The notes under the pieces: generated by a model
Database searches by the model: none
What the model was told of the DNA's origin: nothing
What the model saw: the letters and a program-made list of their open reading frames with translations, nothing else
NCBI GenBank assembly: GCA_021399445.1
Contig: JAJTUQ010000001.1
Span: forward strand, 1,736,001-1,800,000
DNA from: Xylogone sp. PMI_703
Taxonomy: Eukaryota > Ascomycota > Leotiomycetes
Direction of reading: 5' to 3'
Length of the DNA stretch: 64,000 bases
Shown here: piece by piece, positions 11,127 to 22,711 of the stretch
How the letters are laid out: the number at the start of each line of letters is the position of its first letter
How positions within the stretch are numbered: the first letter of the stretch is position 1
Translations under genes and position numbers: made by a program

Positions 11127-14100
11127 TTACTCATTCCCTTCCATCATATCATCAACACGTCTTTGACGGGGATCTCTCAGTCTAGGGACCTTGTTAGCCT
11201 GCCTACACAGTTTGGAGAGCGAAACAAAAATGGAGAACACGTACACGATGGTCTTCACATCCGGTTCACCTTCTGCAATGCCTGCACCTAGGGCTTTTGG
11301 AGTAATGAGAATGAATTGTCTTCCCACTTGGCGTCGTGCACCCGTAATCTGATACTCATTAGCATGCGTGATTTAAGAGTCTAAAAACTGAACCTACAAT
11401 CATCTTTGTACTGATATCACGGTTGACATCATCCATAAACACATCATACTCATCCAAACATCGCAGAGGGGCACCCATAGCTTCCCACAAAGCGAGGAGC
11501 AAGCAGATTGACGAGAAGGACTTCTCTCCTCCTGAGAGTGTCTTCGCCATGCGCCCCTTGCCACTCTTCGTTGTCTCATCAGGCTCCACATGAACATCAA
11601 GGGTTTTGTTCTTGTGGTCAATCATGAGCTTTCCTCGGAATGCACGTTCACTAAGCAGGTAATTGAAGTTCATCCGAGCACTGGCAGATATCGAACGCTG
11701 GAACCGCCTCCACTGACTCATTCGTTCCAGGAAGGAGAACTTGAGGAGACCTTGCAACTCCACCAAATTTTTATAGTGAGCTTCGGCAGTCTGATAAGCC
11801 CTCTCTGCCTTTTCGTAAGCAGCGCTGAGTTCCTGGTCCGTACCGCCCAGCTTCTTGCTATATGAGGCAATTTGTGCTTTCAAGCTAGAAAGCTTTTTGT
11901 CAATACTAGCTGCTGTCTCTCCTTCGTCGATAGGAACCCTTTCGCAGATTTGGGAGGCGCTAGCAGTGAATTCCGCCACTCGAGCAGCTTGTCTCTCCCG
12001 TTTCTGTTCTGCGTAGGCTTTCGCTGTCTTAAGATCTTCGAAAGCACTAATAGCAGCATTTTTCTCCTGAAGTGCAATTGATCGGGCCTGCTGGCGGTTC
12101 GTATGTTTCTGTTTGGCCTTTTGTATTTTTGCAAGGTGATCTGCGAGTTGTTCCTTCCTGGCATCATGATCCCTCTTCAAAGCCAAGGAGGCTTCATTCA
12201 ACTTATCTCTCTCAAGAGTCGCGTTCACATAACTCTCCTCATATATTGCATTGTCTTTCTCGGCTTCTGCCAGAAGGTTTTTCAGACCAACAAGGCGACC
12301 GTCTGAGACAGTATTATCCTCGAGTTCGGCTTGTCGGCGGTCAACGAGATCATCAGCCTCCTGACTCTTAATATTTAGTTGATTATGGACTTGTCTATGT
12401 TGCCGAATGGCCTGTTCACATTGCCTTAGGTTTTGTTGTAACTTGACTTTTGAAGCCTCGAGCTCTTTCAGTTCACCATGTAGTTGGTCAATTACATCTT
12501 TTTGCAAGCTGATCTGGCTTTCGATGTTTGTCTTTAGGCGTGGTTCCCGACCTAAAGGCTTTACTGGACCGATATCCTCATTTCGATTGCGACCTATATC
12601 CATATCTTTGGCCCCAGCCTCGCTTACTTGAATGCATCGTAAAACATTGTTTGACGTTAGCTGGCCTTGGGCCCTGGTACATAACCCTATAGGCATCCTG
12701 TGAATTTTCAATCAACAGTGTCTGCTCAATATTCTGGCCGATAATTAACTGACGCCGCACCGAGTCATTGTCAATCTCGAGAACCCTAAGAATAGTATCG
12801 TGATGAGGATCAGGCTCATGGCCAGTCACGTCAAGTGGCTGATTATTGCCAATGACGATGTTCAAATCATTTAATCCTATTTGGCTTGCCATCTTTTGGA
12901 GCCTAACAGAATCGGATTTACTAGTCACAATGAATGCGGATGTCATTCTGGATAAGGCAGTCTCTATCACGTTCGACCAGATAGGCTTCAGAAGCTTGAT
13001 ATGTAAGCCTACCGGACCTACGGGCTTCTCCTGAAACTCATTGCTATTTCGTATCAGTTTCAATAATTGTGGAATTCTCGAGTCATATCCAGCCATAACG
13101 TCTCCTCGGTCGGATTTCAAGTTTTTCAACCGATTTTCAGCACTGGAGAGTTCATTTCGTTTGGCAGCTATAGGACCCTCGACTTTGCGAAGGTCGTCGG
13201 AAGCGGCTTGCTGGCTCTTCTGTAGAGCAGGCAATTCTTTCACATGGTTGTCCAAAGCCTCCTTTGCTGCCTTTGCACGTTCCTTAGCATCCTCCAGATC
13301 CGCAAGTCTCCGGGTATGTGCACCGCCATTTATATCCTCTATCTTTTTCTCCACTGATGCAATTTCATTAATGAATTTCTGTCTTCTATTCCGCGCTTCA
13401 GTAAGATGTGCTGATATGTCGTTCCGTTCAGATACTGCTCGTTGGACCTCAAGTCTTTTAGCATCGCAAGCAGCTTTAGACTCGGTCTCTGCGGCCTCAA
13501 GTGGAAGTGCCTCTTCCTCGAGCGTGCGAATTACTTCTAGGGCATGCTCCACAGCGGAGTTCGTATGTTGGTAGACTTGGTCTTTAGCATCTATTTCAGC
13601 CTGGGCGCGTTCTATGTTTCTCTGCGCCTCATTGACTCCCTGTTCGCGCTCCTCCAATAGCTTCTCCTGTTCCTCTACCTGAGACCAAGCCGCCTGCTTC
13701 ACATAGCTTTTAGCGGCTTTTCTCAAACCCTCATGCTGCTGTGCTATCTTCCACTTTGCTTTTGCTTGTTCGGCATTCTTAGCAAGTGCTTTGATATCTT
13801 CCTTCGCATCGAATAGCTTAGCATCAATCTTATCGCAAGTTTCTGAGACCAGCCGATAGTCATTATCCAGCTGTTCAAGCTGGACGCCCTTAACGAAAAA
13901 TTGATATTTTTGAGACGGTGTTGAAGCCGTGATGAATGATTTGGCTGCATCTTGGTTGAGGTTGTTCATAGGATTGTCTACTTGCATTTGAAAGTACTCA
14001 ATTATATCTTCTAGGTCCCCCTTTTTTGTTGAAACCACACGGCCGGCAGCATTCTTGAGTTTGAAACCACTCGCTCCGCTCTTCGTGAAATGCCTCTCCA

Positions 14101-14846
14101 CGATGATTGATTTACCATAAAGGTCTGGCTGATACGCATCTGGTCCTTGGTTCTTCAACTGAACGATCAAAATAGCTTGGTCTCGCCCTGCCTTAATTAA
14201 ACTTTTCAGGCTACTTCCACGATTAGTTGAACTAGCTTTCCCTCCAAGACAGAGAGTTATCGCTGTCATAACCGCACTTTTGCCGCTCCCATTCCATCCA
14301 ACTATGAAGTTGATCAAAGGTCCGAGTACGACGTGGAATTTATCATGACACATAAAATTTATGCATGTAACTTCTTCAATTATAGCATTATCAGCCGGGT
14401 GATTATCCCCAATTTGGCCTCGAGCAAGTATTCTTTGTGTGGCAAGCTGATCATCGAGGTCTTGGTTATTCAAATACTCGAAGTCGCCGTCTCGTAGAAT
14501 TTCATATTGGGTGCTTGGCTGTATATTCGATTCTAAAGTATCTTGCTCTCCCATCTCCTCGTCACTGGAACTAGGACTGCGATCACGATGGTACCTCGAG
14601 TCATCGTTTTCTGTAGATAACCGGACCTTTTTGCGATGCTAATACGTAACTAATTAGTACTGTTGGAAGACATAAACTGTTTGTTATACAACAGTGTAAT
14701 GTATGCGGACTTTCCAACATAAAAAAGGACTGTATATCACTTGTAAGCCCTTTACTTACATAGTCAGGCTGAAGGCCCGAAGCTCTGCTCAATTCTAAAT
14801 CTGCGTCCTCTCCCGGTTCACGTATTGAACGCTTATGGGGTGCCAT
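11127..14846 (-). CDS. SMC6: SMC6, structural maintenance of chromosomes protein, with apparent frameshift
   Basis: ATPase of the SMC5/6 complex, which acts in recombination repair and rDNA/replication-fork stability in the nucleus. Exons: 14760-14846, 11398-14638, 11245-11348 and 11127-11181. Walker A is GWNGSGKS at about residue 125, within a typical SMC6 N-terminal head (EVTCINFMCH before it). Long coiled coils flank a hinge. The C-terminal head has the signature LSGGEKSFSSICLLLAL and a Walker B-type segment LRCLDEYDVFMDD. The large exon is not a single frame: the upstream part is open until a TGA at 12578-12580 and the downstream part is open from 12711 in another frame. One extra nucleotide in total accounts for this, and the total coding length (3,487 nt) is one more than a multiple of three. 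The residues read up to the TGA (SKRGWGQRYGY) look family-like, so a 1-nt indel near 12,578-12,600 is my first choice. Without the shift the product would be about 1,161 aa, normal for SMC6. Confidence 0.85.
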
Positions 14847-15282
14847 GATAGCTCGGGAGATCTTCTATGCGATCACTGAAGTTGCGTGTGTGATTTTAAA
14901 ACGCAAGCATCGCTTTGACTGTTCTTTTGGTTCTAAGTGGTCGCGAATGAAAGGGACGCGACTTTCCGCGACCTGAATGCGTTATGGGGTAAGTGTGGCT
15001 GAGTGTGGCTTAAGGTTGTATATGAATTGTGGCTAAGACCTTAATTACCTGTGTTTCATTATGTTTTGTACAGTACTTTATGAAATATTTCTGAGCGGCT
15101 CTGAGAGTATTGCTAATAACAAGGTGCAGATGCAATTATTCCTCAAAGAGGCCACCCAACTTCGGCCTGTTGAAAGCCTCATTATATATCCTAGATGAGA
15201 TGTAAAATATCGTGGTCTCATCCTTACATATCCTCCGTAAATCTGTCCAGTTGTCGTGATAAGCCAAGCTTAGTGAAAGTCA
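14847..15282. promoter_or_regulatory. SMC6 upstream region with clustered CGCG sites
   Basis: A stretch of 436 bp between the SMC6 start and the STR2-like stop, both on the minus strand. Three CGCG-centred sites (GGTCGCGAA at 14939-14947, ACGCGAC at 14956-14962, CCGCGACC at 14966-14973) lie within 35 bp, about 95-130 bp upstream of the SMC6 ATG. They resemble G1/S-type MCB/SCB boxes but none is a perfect ACGCGT. The assignment as regulatory is inference. Confidence 0.3.
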
Positions 15283-17257
15283 TTAAGCCTTAACTGCCTC
15301 AGCTACTTTTAATGCAGTAAGGAAGCAGCTCTTCAAATCATCCGCATCCTCAAGTCCAACACTAATCCGTATTAGGTCCGCAGGCACGCCAAACTGACCA
15401 GCCCAATCCAGTTCTTGATAATGTGCAAGGAGAACGTAAGGCGACGTCAATGTGAAATTGGTACCTAGACTCGGTCCTTTGGCAGTCTCAAGTCGATCAT
15501 AGAACGCTATGGCTTGTGCTGTTGTCTGGAAAGTCACAGAAAGGAGGCCTCCATACCCGCCTTTTGGAGTCCTACAGGTATCGTAGTTGTCTCGTGAGGA
15601 GTTATACTTCGGATAGTAGATCGTTTTGACTAATGGATGCGCTTGAAGGATGTCACAGATAACTTCAGCATTGGCATTAATCCTTTCAATCCGAGAAACG
15701 AAATGCCGGCTATTTCGTTCCATGAAAATGATATCCTCTGCCCAATACGTATCTTCGTATTCTACTGATGCGACATTTTTCAACTGCTGGTAGTACTTTC
15801 CGTTGGGATTGAATATTGCGCTACCTCCCATAACGTTGCAGTCTCCAGAGAAAATCTTGGTGAGGCTACTCACCACTACATCAGCATATGGCAAGAGATG
15901 AACGTTAATGAAATTGCTGATCGTCTCGTCAATAACAACAGCGAAATCATACTCATCCGCAAGGCGTCGTATGCGCTTCAGGTCAACACACTGCAGAAGA
16001 GGGTTACCCGGAAATTCACAGAATAGAGCTAAGAATCGTTCGCCTCCTGCCAACCGCTTTTCTAGGTTGTCTAGGTCTTCAGAAGAACCATGGCCATAAA
16101 AGATACAACCAGGCCCAAATTTTTCTAGAATCTTTAGAGTGTCAACATAGGGAAAGCCAAATGAGATACTCTTAAGCGAACCCCTAGCCTCCATAAGCAT
16201 GCGGTGAGTATGGAAAATTGAGTTCATTCCGCAAGGATAAAGATATACATCCTCCTCAGAGAGGCCAATGACTCCACGGGTGCTCGCTGCTGGTTTCGGT
16301 GATAGGGGCGCCGCAAGATCTATCTCCCCCATGAGTGACCCTGCTATCCGACGGCGGATGGCTGACCTTGCATTATTTACAAAGGAGACATCAAGGTTAC
16401 GGCCAAATCTTTCTTCCAGGAACATCGAGCTTTCCTTTGCATCCGGTATAACGTTTGAGGATAACATTTTATGGACCTCCGAATTATTCGCAGGCGTGTG
16501 TCCGGTTCTCTTGTCTATGGATCCCTTCTGGTATCTCTTGGGCCCTTTGCGCGGTTCTTGGTAATCCTTGATTTCGCTCTCTAGAGTTGTCTTGTCAACT
16601 AAGAGATCTTCCTGAAAGAGTTCATGGCAGAATTCTGCACGTCGGCTGGAGATCCCTTCTCCGGAGTGCTGCCAAAACTGTTTCACTAATGGGAATAGTT
16701 CTAGGGAGAATATCACTGCCGATATAGAAGGGCAAAGCTTTGATAGATTCTTTGCTTCCTCCCTATTAGGATCCAAGACCAGGTCAATAATCTTGACTTG
16801 GTCCGTTTTGATTGATGGTTCAATGGATCGTATAAATTTGATACACCTCCTAGCAGCGCTAGGAGATGGGAAAAGCATCGCATTTTGACTTTCGCTACCG
16901 TATTTTTTGACTATATCCTCGGCGAACGCTCTGATGAGTTTATGTATGAAAAAGCTAAGAGTGGGCACGCGCGCACAATTGTTAGTTGAATGATTTTTTC
17001 AAGGAAGGGAAATGACTTACCGTGGATAGCCAGTAACCATCTTCGTTATCACGTCATCTCGTCCCTCTTCATAGCCTATGTTGGAGTCCCATGTCGGGAG
17101 GGACACGCTCGCAGCCTTTCAGGAAAGTTTTAGCATTGACTCATGTAGCGCGGTACTTCGAAGTACAAGATCTCTCAAATGCAGTATATTTAGAGCATGG
17201 CTCACATACATGAGGAGTGAGAGCTGGTATAGATTCTCCAAGCTCAATAACTGACAT
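15283..17257 (-). CDS. Cystathionine gamma-synthase (Str2/Met-7 type)
   Basis: PLP-dependent enzyme of transsulfuration that condenses an O-acyl-homoserine with cysteine to make cystathionine. Three exons (17210-17257, 17021-17115, 15283-16954) give 604 aa, the long fungal form with an N-terminal extension. The start [16 protein letters not shown] is typical of the fungal family and is followed by a segment ending [11 protein letters not shown]. The Cys/Met-metabolism PLP fold occupies roughly residues 220-600. The Schiff-base lysine lies in [10 protein letters not shown] at about residue 413, with the DETISN cofactor-binding Asp upstream. The C-terminus has IRISVGLED, the usual substrate-carboxylate arginine motif. 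It is divergent from UTP22 with only 243 bp between the start codons, so a shared promoter is likely. Confidence 0.88.
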
Positions 17258-17500
17258 ATTCAACTGCCCTTTTGGAGTTTAATCGACTTGCCGACGTTAT
17301 GCTTGTGCAAAGGGTACGGATGTAAAAATGAGTAATTGGGTAATTGAGTGTCCCTGGCCGCAATCGGAAGAGCGAACAGGACCCCACCTGCGAGCTAAAA
17401 TTTAGCTCCCGCAAGCTTAAATGCAATGGTTAAGAAAAGTTGCGACACAAATTCGCAGGATTAGACTCGCAGATCGTCCAGCACCACCACCACTTATGCT
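17258..17500. promoter_or_regulatory. Bidirectional promoter STR2-like/UTP22
   Basis: A 243-bp intergenic region between two divergent start codons, so both promoters must lie here. Several ATGs of an out-of-frame upstream reading frame (from 17421) precede the UTP22 start. No clear TATA box was seen. Confidence 0.5.
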
Positions 17501-20500
17501 ATGGCTCCCCTCCCATCAAAGCGGCGCAAATTGGACCACGATATTAATCGTGATGAGCTGGAAGGGAGCGATCTCTCATCGATCGAAAATGTTTCTAGAG
17601 CATCGAGTGAGAGGAGCATATCTCCCGAGGGAAAGCCTCTTCCCCGATCAAGCCATTTGAAGTCGAATACAATACAAGGAGTAGGGGACAATGCACTATT
17701 TACAGATGGAATATACAACTCGAGCATGTTTAAATTGCAGGTAGATGAAATGCTCTCTGAAGTGCGGTTGAAAGAAGCAAAGCGCGACAGTATCAATGAG
17801 GCGTTACGACAGCTGAAGCAATCCATTGAAGGAATGGAGAACCGTGAGCCCCTTCCGGTATGCCCACAAATCTAGCCTATGCCACCCATTGAGTTAACGA
17901 ACTAGATAGATCAGCGATGCTATCAAGTCACTTAAAGCTCGAAAGATCTCAATTCCATTCCCCGACCCCAAGCCGGAGAAAACTATAGCGTATAAGTTCG
18001 GGTATATGAAGCCGGAAAAGATCAACGTTGTTGGAAGTTATGCGTTAGATACTGTAACAAGCTCCAATGTCCCACTCTCAGTTGACATGGTTGTCATGAT
18101 GCCAGCGTCACTTTTCCAGGAGAAAGACTTTCTTAATTATCGATACTTTTATAAGAGAGCTTATTACCTTGCTTGCATTGCGGCTGGCCTTCAAGATGTT
18201 ATAGGGAACAAGTTTGCGTTTACTTTCAAATACTTGAACGGAAATACACTTCAACCAGTCTTAGTCGCAAAACCGTCTACCTCCTGTGAGTTCGTCTCCG
18301 GTTTGATATTCTGAGGCACTAACCCCGGGCAGCGATTGACCAGCCGACTACACAATCACCTCTGAATTTCGCCATCAATATTATTCCGGCTATCCCTCAC
18401 GATCTGTTTCCAGAATTAAAACTACGACCAACCCGAAATTCGATTCGGCCAAAGGAACATGCTATCAAAGAAGGAAAAGAGCCAACACCATCACCTTTCT
18501 ACAATGCAACTATAAGGTCTGATAGTAACTTCGAGCCATATCTTAAACTTTTACACTCTGCTTCTAAACAAACAGATGGTTTCAAAGACTTCTGTATCCT
18601 AGGAAGAATATGGTTGAAGCAAAGGGGATTTATTAGTGACCTAGAATGCGGTGGATTTGGCCATTTCGAGTGGTCAACCCTAGCAGCTCTACTTCTCAAA
18701 GGAGGCGGTCCAAAGGGGAATAGTGTTCTCTCTCCTGGCTATAGCAGCTATCAGATGTTTAAAGCGATGATCCAATTCCTTGCTACCACTGATTTGGCTG
18801 CCAAACCGCTTCTTATCCACTCTTCCGAGCTTTCTGTACAGCCATCAGACTCCCCTATGCTTTATGATGGATCACGAGGGCAAAATATTCTATACAAGAT
18901 GACACCATGGGCATACAGACAACTACGCGAAGAGGCCAAATTATCACTAGATATGCTCAACGACTCTACATTTGATCAGTTTGACTCTACTTTCATCATC
19001 CACACTGATCTATCGTTGCATAAATTCGATTGCATCATTCGCATACCAATCCATTCACAGCCACCCCAGCCATTTTCTTGCGATCACCACACACATATTT
19101 CTCTTCTAAGCCACAAGCTTTACGAAGTACTGAGAGAAGGCTTAACAGATCGTGTCAGAGTAATAGATATTAAACTGCCACCTCGTCCTTCATGGTCCCT
19201 TAAGTCTGATCCCAGATTCAACCAGGAGGAATCGTTACTCGTATCACTGGTGTTCGATCCAGCAAATATAGAGAGGCTCGTAGACCATGGTCCGCCAGCG
19301 GCGGAGAAAAAGAAAGCAGCTAAGTTTCAAAAATTCTGGGGAGAAAAGGCGGAGTTACGGCGTTTCAAGGATGGAAGTATTTTGGAAAGTCTTGTGTGGT
19401 CACCCGGATCAGCATATTCGATTTTACGGGAGATCTTTACATATCTCATAAAGAGACATTTCGACTCCGGGATAATTCAGGATTTACATTTTGTCGGTGA
19501 TGCTTTCGAGAAACATCTTCCTTCTGGAACAAATAGGAACCGCTTCGATGCCCTGAAAGAAGCTTTTAACAACTTCGAAAAGCAGATTAGAAATCTCGAA
19601 GGCCTACCATTGCAGCTGAGGTCTATTTCACCGATCAGTCCTCAGCTTCGATACTCTTCCATTAACCCGCCCCTCTTTGGGACTACAGAACCACTCACAG
19701 AACCTGCTGATGTCCTCATACAATTCGAAGGCTCTGGCAGGTGGCCTGATAGCATTGCTGCTATACAAAAAACGAAAGCCGCATTCCTGCTCAAGATTGG
19801 AAACCTGTTCGAGGATCTCGAGGAAGTTGTGGAGACTCGTGTAGGCTTAGAGAACGAAGATAGGCCCCTATTAAATTGCTCGTATCTGGACATCCTCTAT
19901 CAATCCGGCGCTGTTTTCCGAGTACGAATTCATACCGAACGCGAGCAGACACTGCTCGAACGTCTTGTCAAAGACAAGTCTTCAGATCACCATACACGGG
20001 AGGATGCTGTACAAGCTCTATCAGTTTACAGGAGGCTATTCATTCAACTTCCTCTTCACTCGCAATCGATTTCAACTCATTGTACACGTTTCCCATTCCT
20101 TTCCCCGGCGATCCGTCTTACGAAACTATGGTTTGACCGTCATATGCTTTCTGAACATGTTAGTGAAGAATTGATCGAGCTTCTGGCTGCTCATACTTTC
20201 CTACATAACTATCCATGGCGAAACCCATCAAGCACTATGACAGGATTTCTAAGAACAATACTATTTATCTCTAGGTGGGATTGGCGGTTGACACCTTTAA
20301 TCGTGGATTTTAATGGTACAATGACAACGAAAGACGTCACCTCAATCAATACTCGGCTTGAGGCATGGCGAAAGATCGATCCTGGCATGCAGAGAACAGT
20401 TATTTTTGCAGCTTCGAATCATGATTCAAGCGGAGTTGCGTTTACGGATAAAGGCCCTTCGAAAATGGTGGCAGCTCGCATGACTACCTTAGCTCGATCG

Positions 20501-20971
20501 GTATGTAAACTTGTTAAGGAGCAAGGTATTGATCTGGATGTCAAGTCTCTCTTCTCTGCATCCATTCAAGAGTATGATTTTGCAATCCACCTCGCTCCGA
20601 AGTTCACAAATCAAAAGAGAAAAACAAATAATCGACATGCCCGGTTTAAAAATCTGGAGGTGCAATCAGAGGAGAGTCTTGATACCGTTGGCTACAATCC
20701 AGTCCAACTGTATCTCGACGAACTCAAGACACTCTATGCAGCCAGTATCGTATTTTTCAAGAGTAACGAATCCGGCTCAGTCATTACTGGACTATGGAAC
20801 CCTCAAACTGCGCCGAGACAATTCAAAGTCAATATTCGATATGCGACTAAGCCGATTGTAGGTGAAAAATCCAAACAGCCAGAAGACGTCGAAATTGACA
20901 AGTCTACCATATTGTCTGAGATTTCACGTATTGGCGGAGATTTGGTGTCAAAAATCGAGGTTCATAAATAA
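17501..20971 (+). CDS. UTP22: U3 snoRNP/SSU processome protein Utp22 (Nrap)
   Basis: Nucleolar component of the small-subunit processome (UTP-C/Rrp7 module), required for early 18S rRNA processing. Three exons (17501-17857, 17910-18285, 18333-20971) give 1,123 aa, close to the usual Nrap length. Introns are 52 and 47 nt. After a disordered basic N-terminus, the Nrap domains start with the nucleotidyltransferase-like core (INVVGSYALDTV, LSVDMVVMMP at about residues 150-180) and its second half (DFCILGRIWLKQRGF, HFEWSTLAALLL). C-terminal Nrap segments include AHLAPKF-like FAIHLAPKF and the PRQFKVN end motif. An out-of-frame ATG lies 5 nt upstream of the chosen start (see findings). Confidence 0.92.
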
Positions 20972-21391
20972 AAATATCATATTGTACATAGTATACAATA
21001 GATTTTCGAGGGCATCTGGCTGGTAGATACGGGGACAATTACATATTTTCCATTCCAGATAATTTCTCTTTGCTTGCATCAATTATATCCACCTAGAGGG
21101 TTGATTACCTCTCTATGAAGCATCTAGTGGATAGGCCCACCTGGAATACTCTAACTTCTTGACTTGAGATGCTTCAGGAGTGATGCGCTGATTAGCATGG
21201 CTTGAATGTAAAATCTACTTAGCACGTGATGTTTACGGATACTGACTACTCTCTTAGTGCCTAAGGCAAGAAACCCCACAAACCGCATGGTTCTTTTCAA
21301 CCCTAAATTCGCATTTCCCTCCAAAAATCTAAGAAAAGTGGCATTTTATCACCAGCCCGTCACCTAAAAGTTGAAAATCGAGGGTTTCACA
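20972..21391. other. UTP22-eIF3k intergenic region
   Basis: A stretch of 420 bp holding the UTP22 3' UTR and the eIF3k promoter. AT-rich, with AATAT and TGTAC elements just after the UTP22 stop that suit a polyadenylation region. No gene seen. Confidence 0.5.
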
Positions 21392-22349
21392 ATGGGTATT
21401 CCTTTCGACTATGCGCCTGAGAGGCCAGATCAGATTGATGCTATTTTGAACGGTCTCGATCGCTATAATCCAGAAACAACTGTCATATTTCAAGAATATG
21501 TTACGCAACAGTGTGAAGAGAAAACCTATGATTGCTATGCCAACCTCGCCCTCCTAAAGCTGTGAGTATTTTGTATTTTAACTTGTCTGTTATACTATAA
21601 TTTTCATTTGTGGTGATGATTAATTTAACGTTTCCTATTACCTGAATGGGTACCGGAGATTGAATCACTCCGGCCCATGAAGTCAAGTTTATTAGCTCTA
21701 TCTGAACGAATTCCTCTCTCCGTACTAGCTTTGAATATATTCCAAGGTTGATCTCACTGACATTTGTCCGTAACGGATCAGATACCAATTCAATCCCCAC
21801 CTCGCAAAAGATGAGACGATTACCAATATCCTTGTTAAATCACTCACAGTGTTCCCTTCGCCCGACTTCTCATTAGCACTTCACCTCTTGCCGCCGCATA
21901 TCCTGACTCCTGTTTCTGCATCTTCTTCACTACCAGCAGCTGGCGATGCTCCGCTCTCAGAAGCAGTGCAGAAATTGAACGTTTTAAATAATCTTCTTTC
22001 CCAAGCTTCCTATGCTACCTTTTGGAGTACCTTAGACAGCGACGATTTATATGCAGACCTAATTGCCGATGTTTCCGGTTTCGAAGAGCTAATTCGGATA
22101 CGAATCGCTCTTACCATTTCCCAAGCTGTGCGAGAGATTGAGAGATCAGTTTTAGAGTCGTGGTTGGGATTGCAAGGAGAAGCCTTTGAGAAGTTTGTAA
22201 CTGGTGTTTGTGGATGGACCATCGAAGGTACTACCGTCAAAGTACCCTTGAATAAGGAAAACGAGGCCAAAGGAACTATCGTCAGAGAGAATGTGAAGAT
22301 GGACCAATTTGCAAGAGTGATCAGGAGAGCGTATGAGCAACCAGCTTAA
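21392..22349 (+). CDS. Eukaryotic translation initiation factor 3 subunit K
   Basis: Non-core eIF3 subunit of the PCI/CSN8-like fold; part of the 43S pre-initiation complex, absent from budding yeast but present in filamentous fungi. Two exons (21392-21561, 21782-22349) give 245 aa, normal for eIF3k. The N-terminus contains the diagnostic [19 protein letters not shown] stretch (here [14 protein letters not shown]) and LALLKLYQFNPHL, which spans the intron. The C-terminal winged-helix part includes [12 protein letters not shown]. The 220-nt intron is longer than most others in the window. Start chosen at ATG 21392; the frame is open seven codons upstream but has no ATG there. Confidence 0.93.
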
Positions 22350-22711
22350 GTTCTTACTTCCTAAGCTGAGAATTCCTGATAACTTTACATGGCATGGCTG
22401 GTTGGGTGGCGTTCATCGGAATGGAGTTGGAGGCTTTATCAAGACGATAAAATCATGCTGGAATGCACTCATACTAGATAACCTCGGTTTGCGGGGGAAA
22501 GCCACCTTGGCCGAAAAAGCTGAATCCTGCTTTGGATTTACTGAAGCTCCGTACCCGACCCGGTGGATGAGAGATTATTATAACTACGGCGGTCAATACC
22601 TAGTGGGTTAGCAGCACCTTAGGAAGCTTGTAAGGCTCCTCGAATATATTATTTCCACAATGGAGCATTTTAAGCAGATTCCTTTTATGGTATTCTGTTC
22701 TTCCACGTGCA
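22350..22711. other. Convergent 3' region eIF3k/Tsr4
   Basis: A stretch of 362 bp between converging genes. A 92-codon plus-strand frame (22333-22611) overlaps the eIF3k stop by 17 nt but shows no family features and is treated as 3' UTR. Confidence 0.45.

Noticed and set aside
12617..12650. 34-nt GTAAGC...ATATAG segment as a normal SMC6 intron
   Set aside because: Shorter than any intron seen here and would delete family-like residues; kept only as an alternative in the findings.
22333..22611. 92-codon plus-strand frame overlapping the eIF3k stop by 17 nt
   Set aside because: No domain, no family resemblance, and the position suits the eIF3k 3' UTR. A polycistronic arrangement is unlikely.
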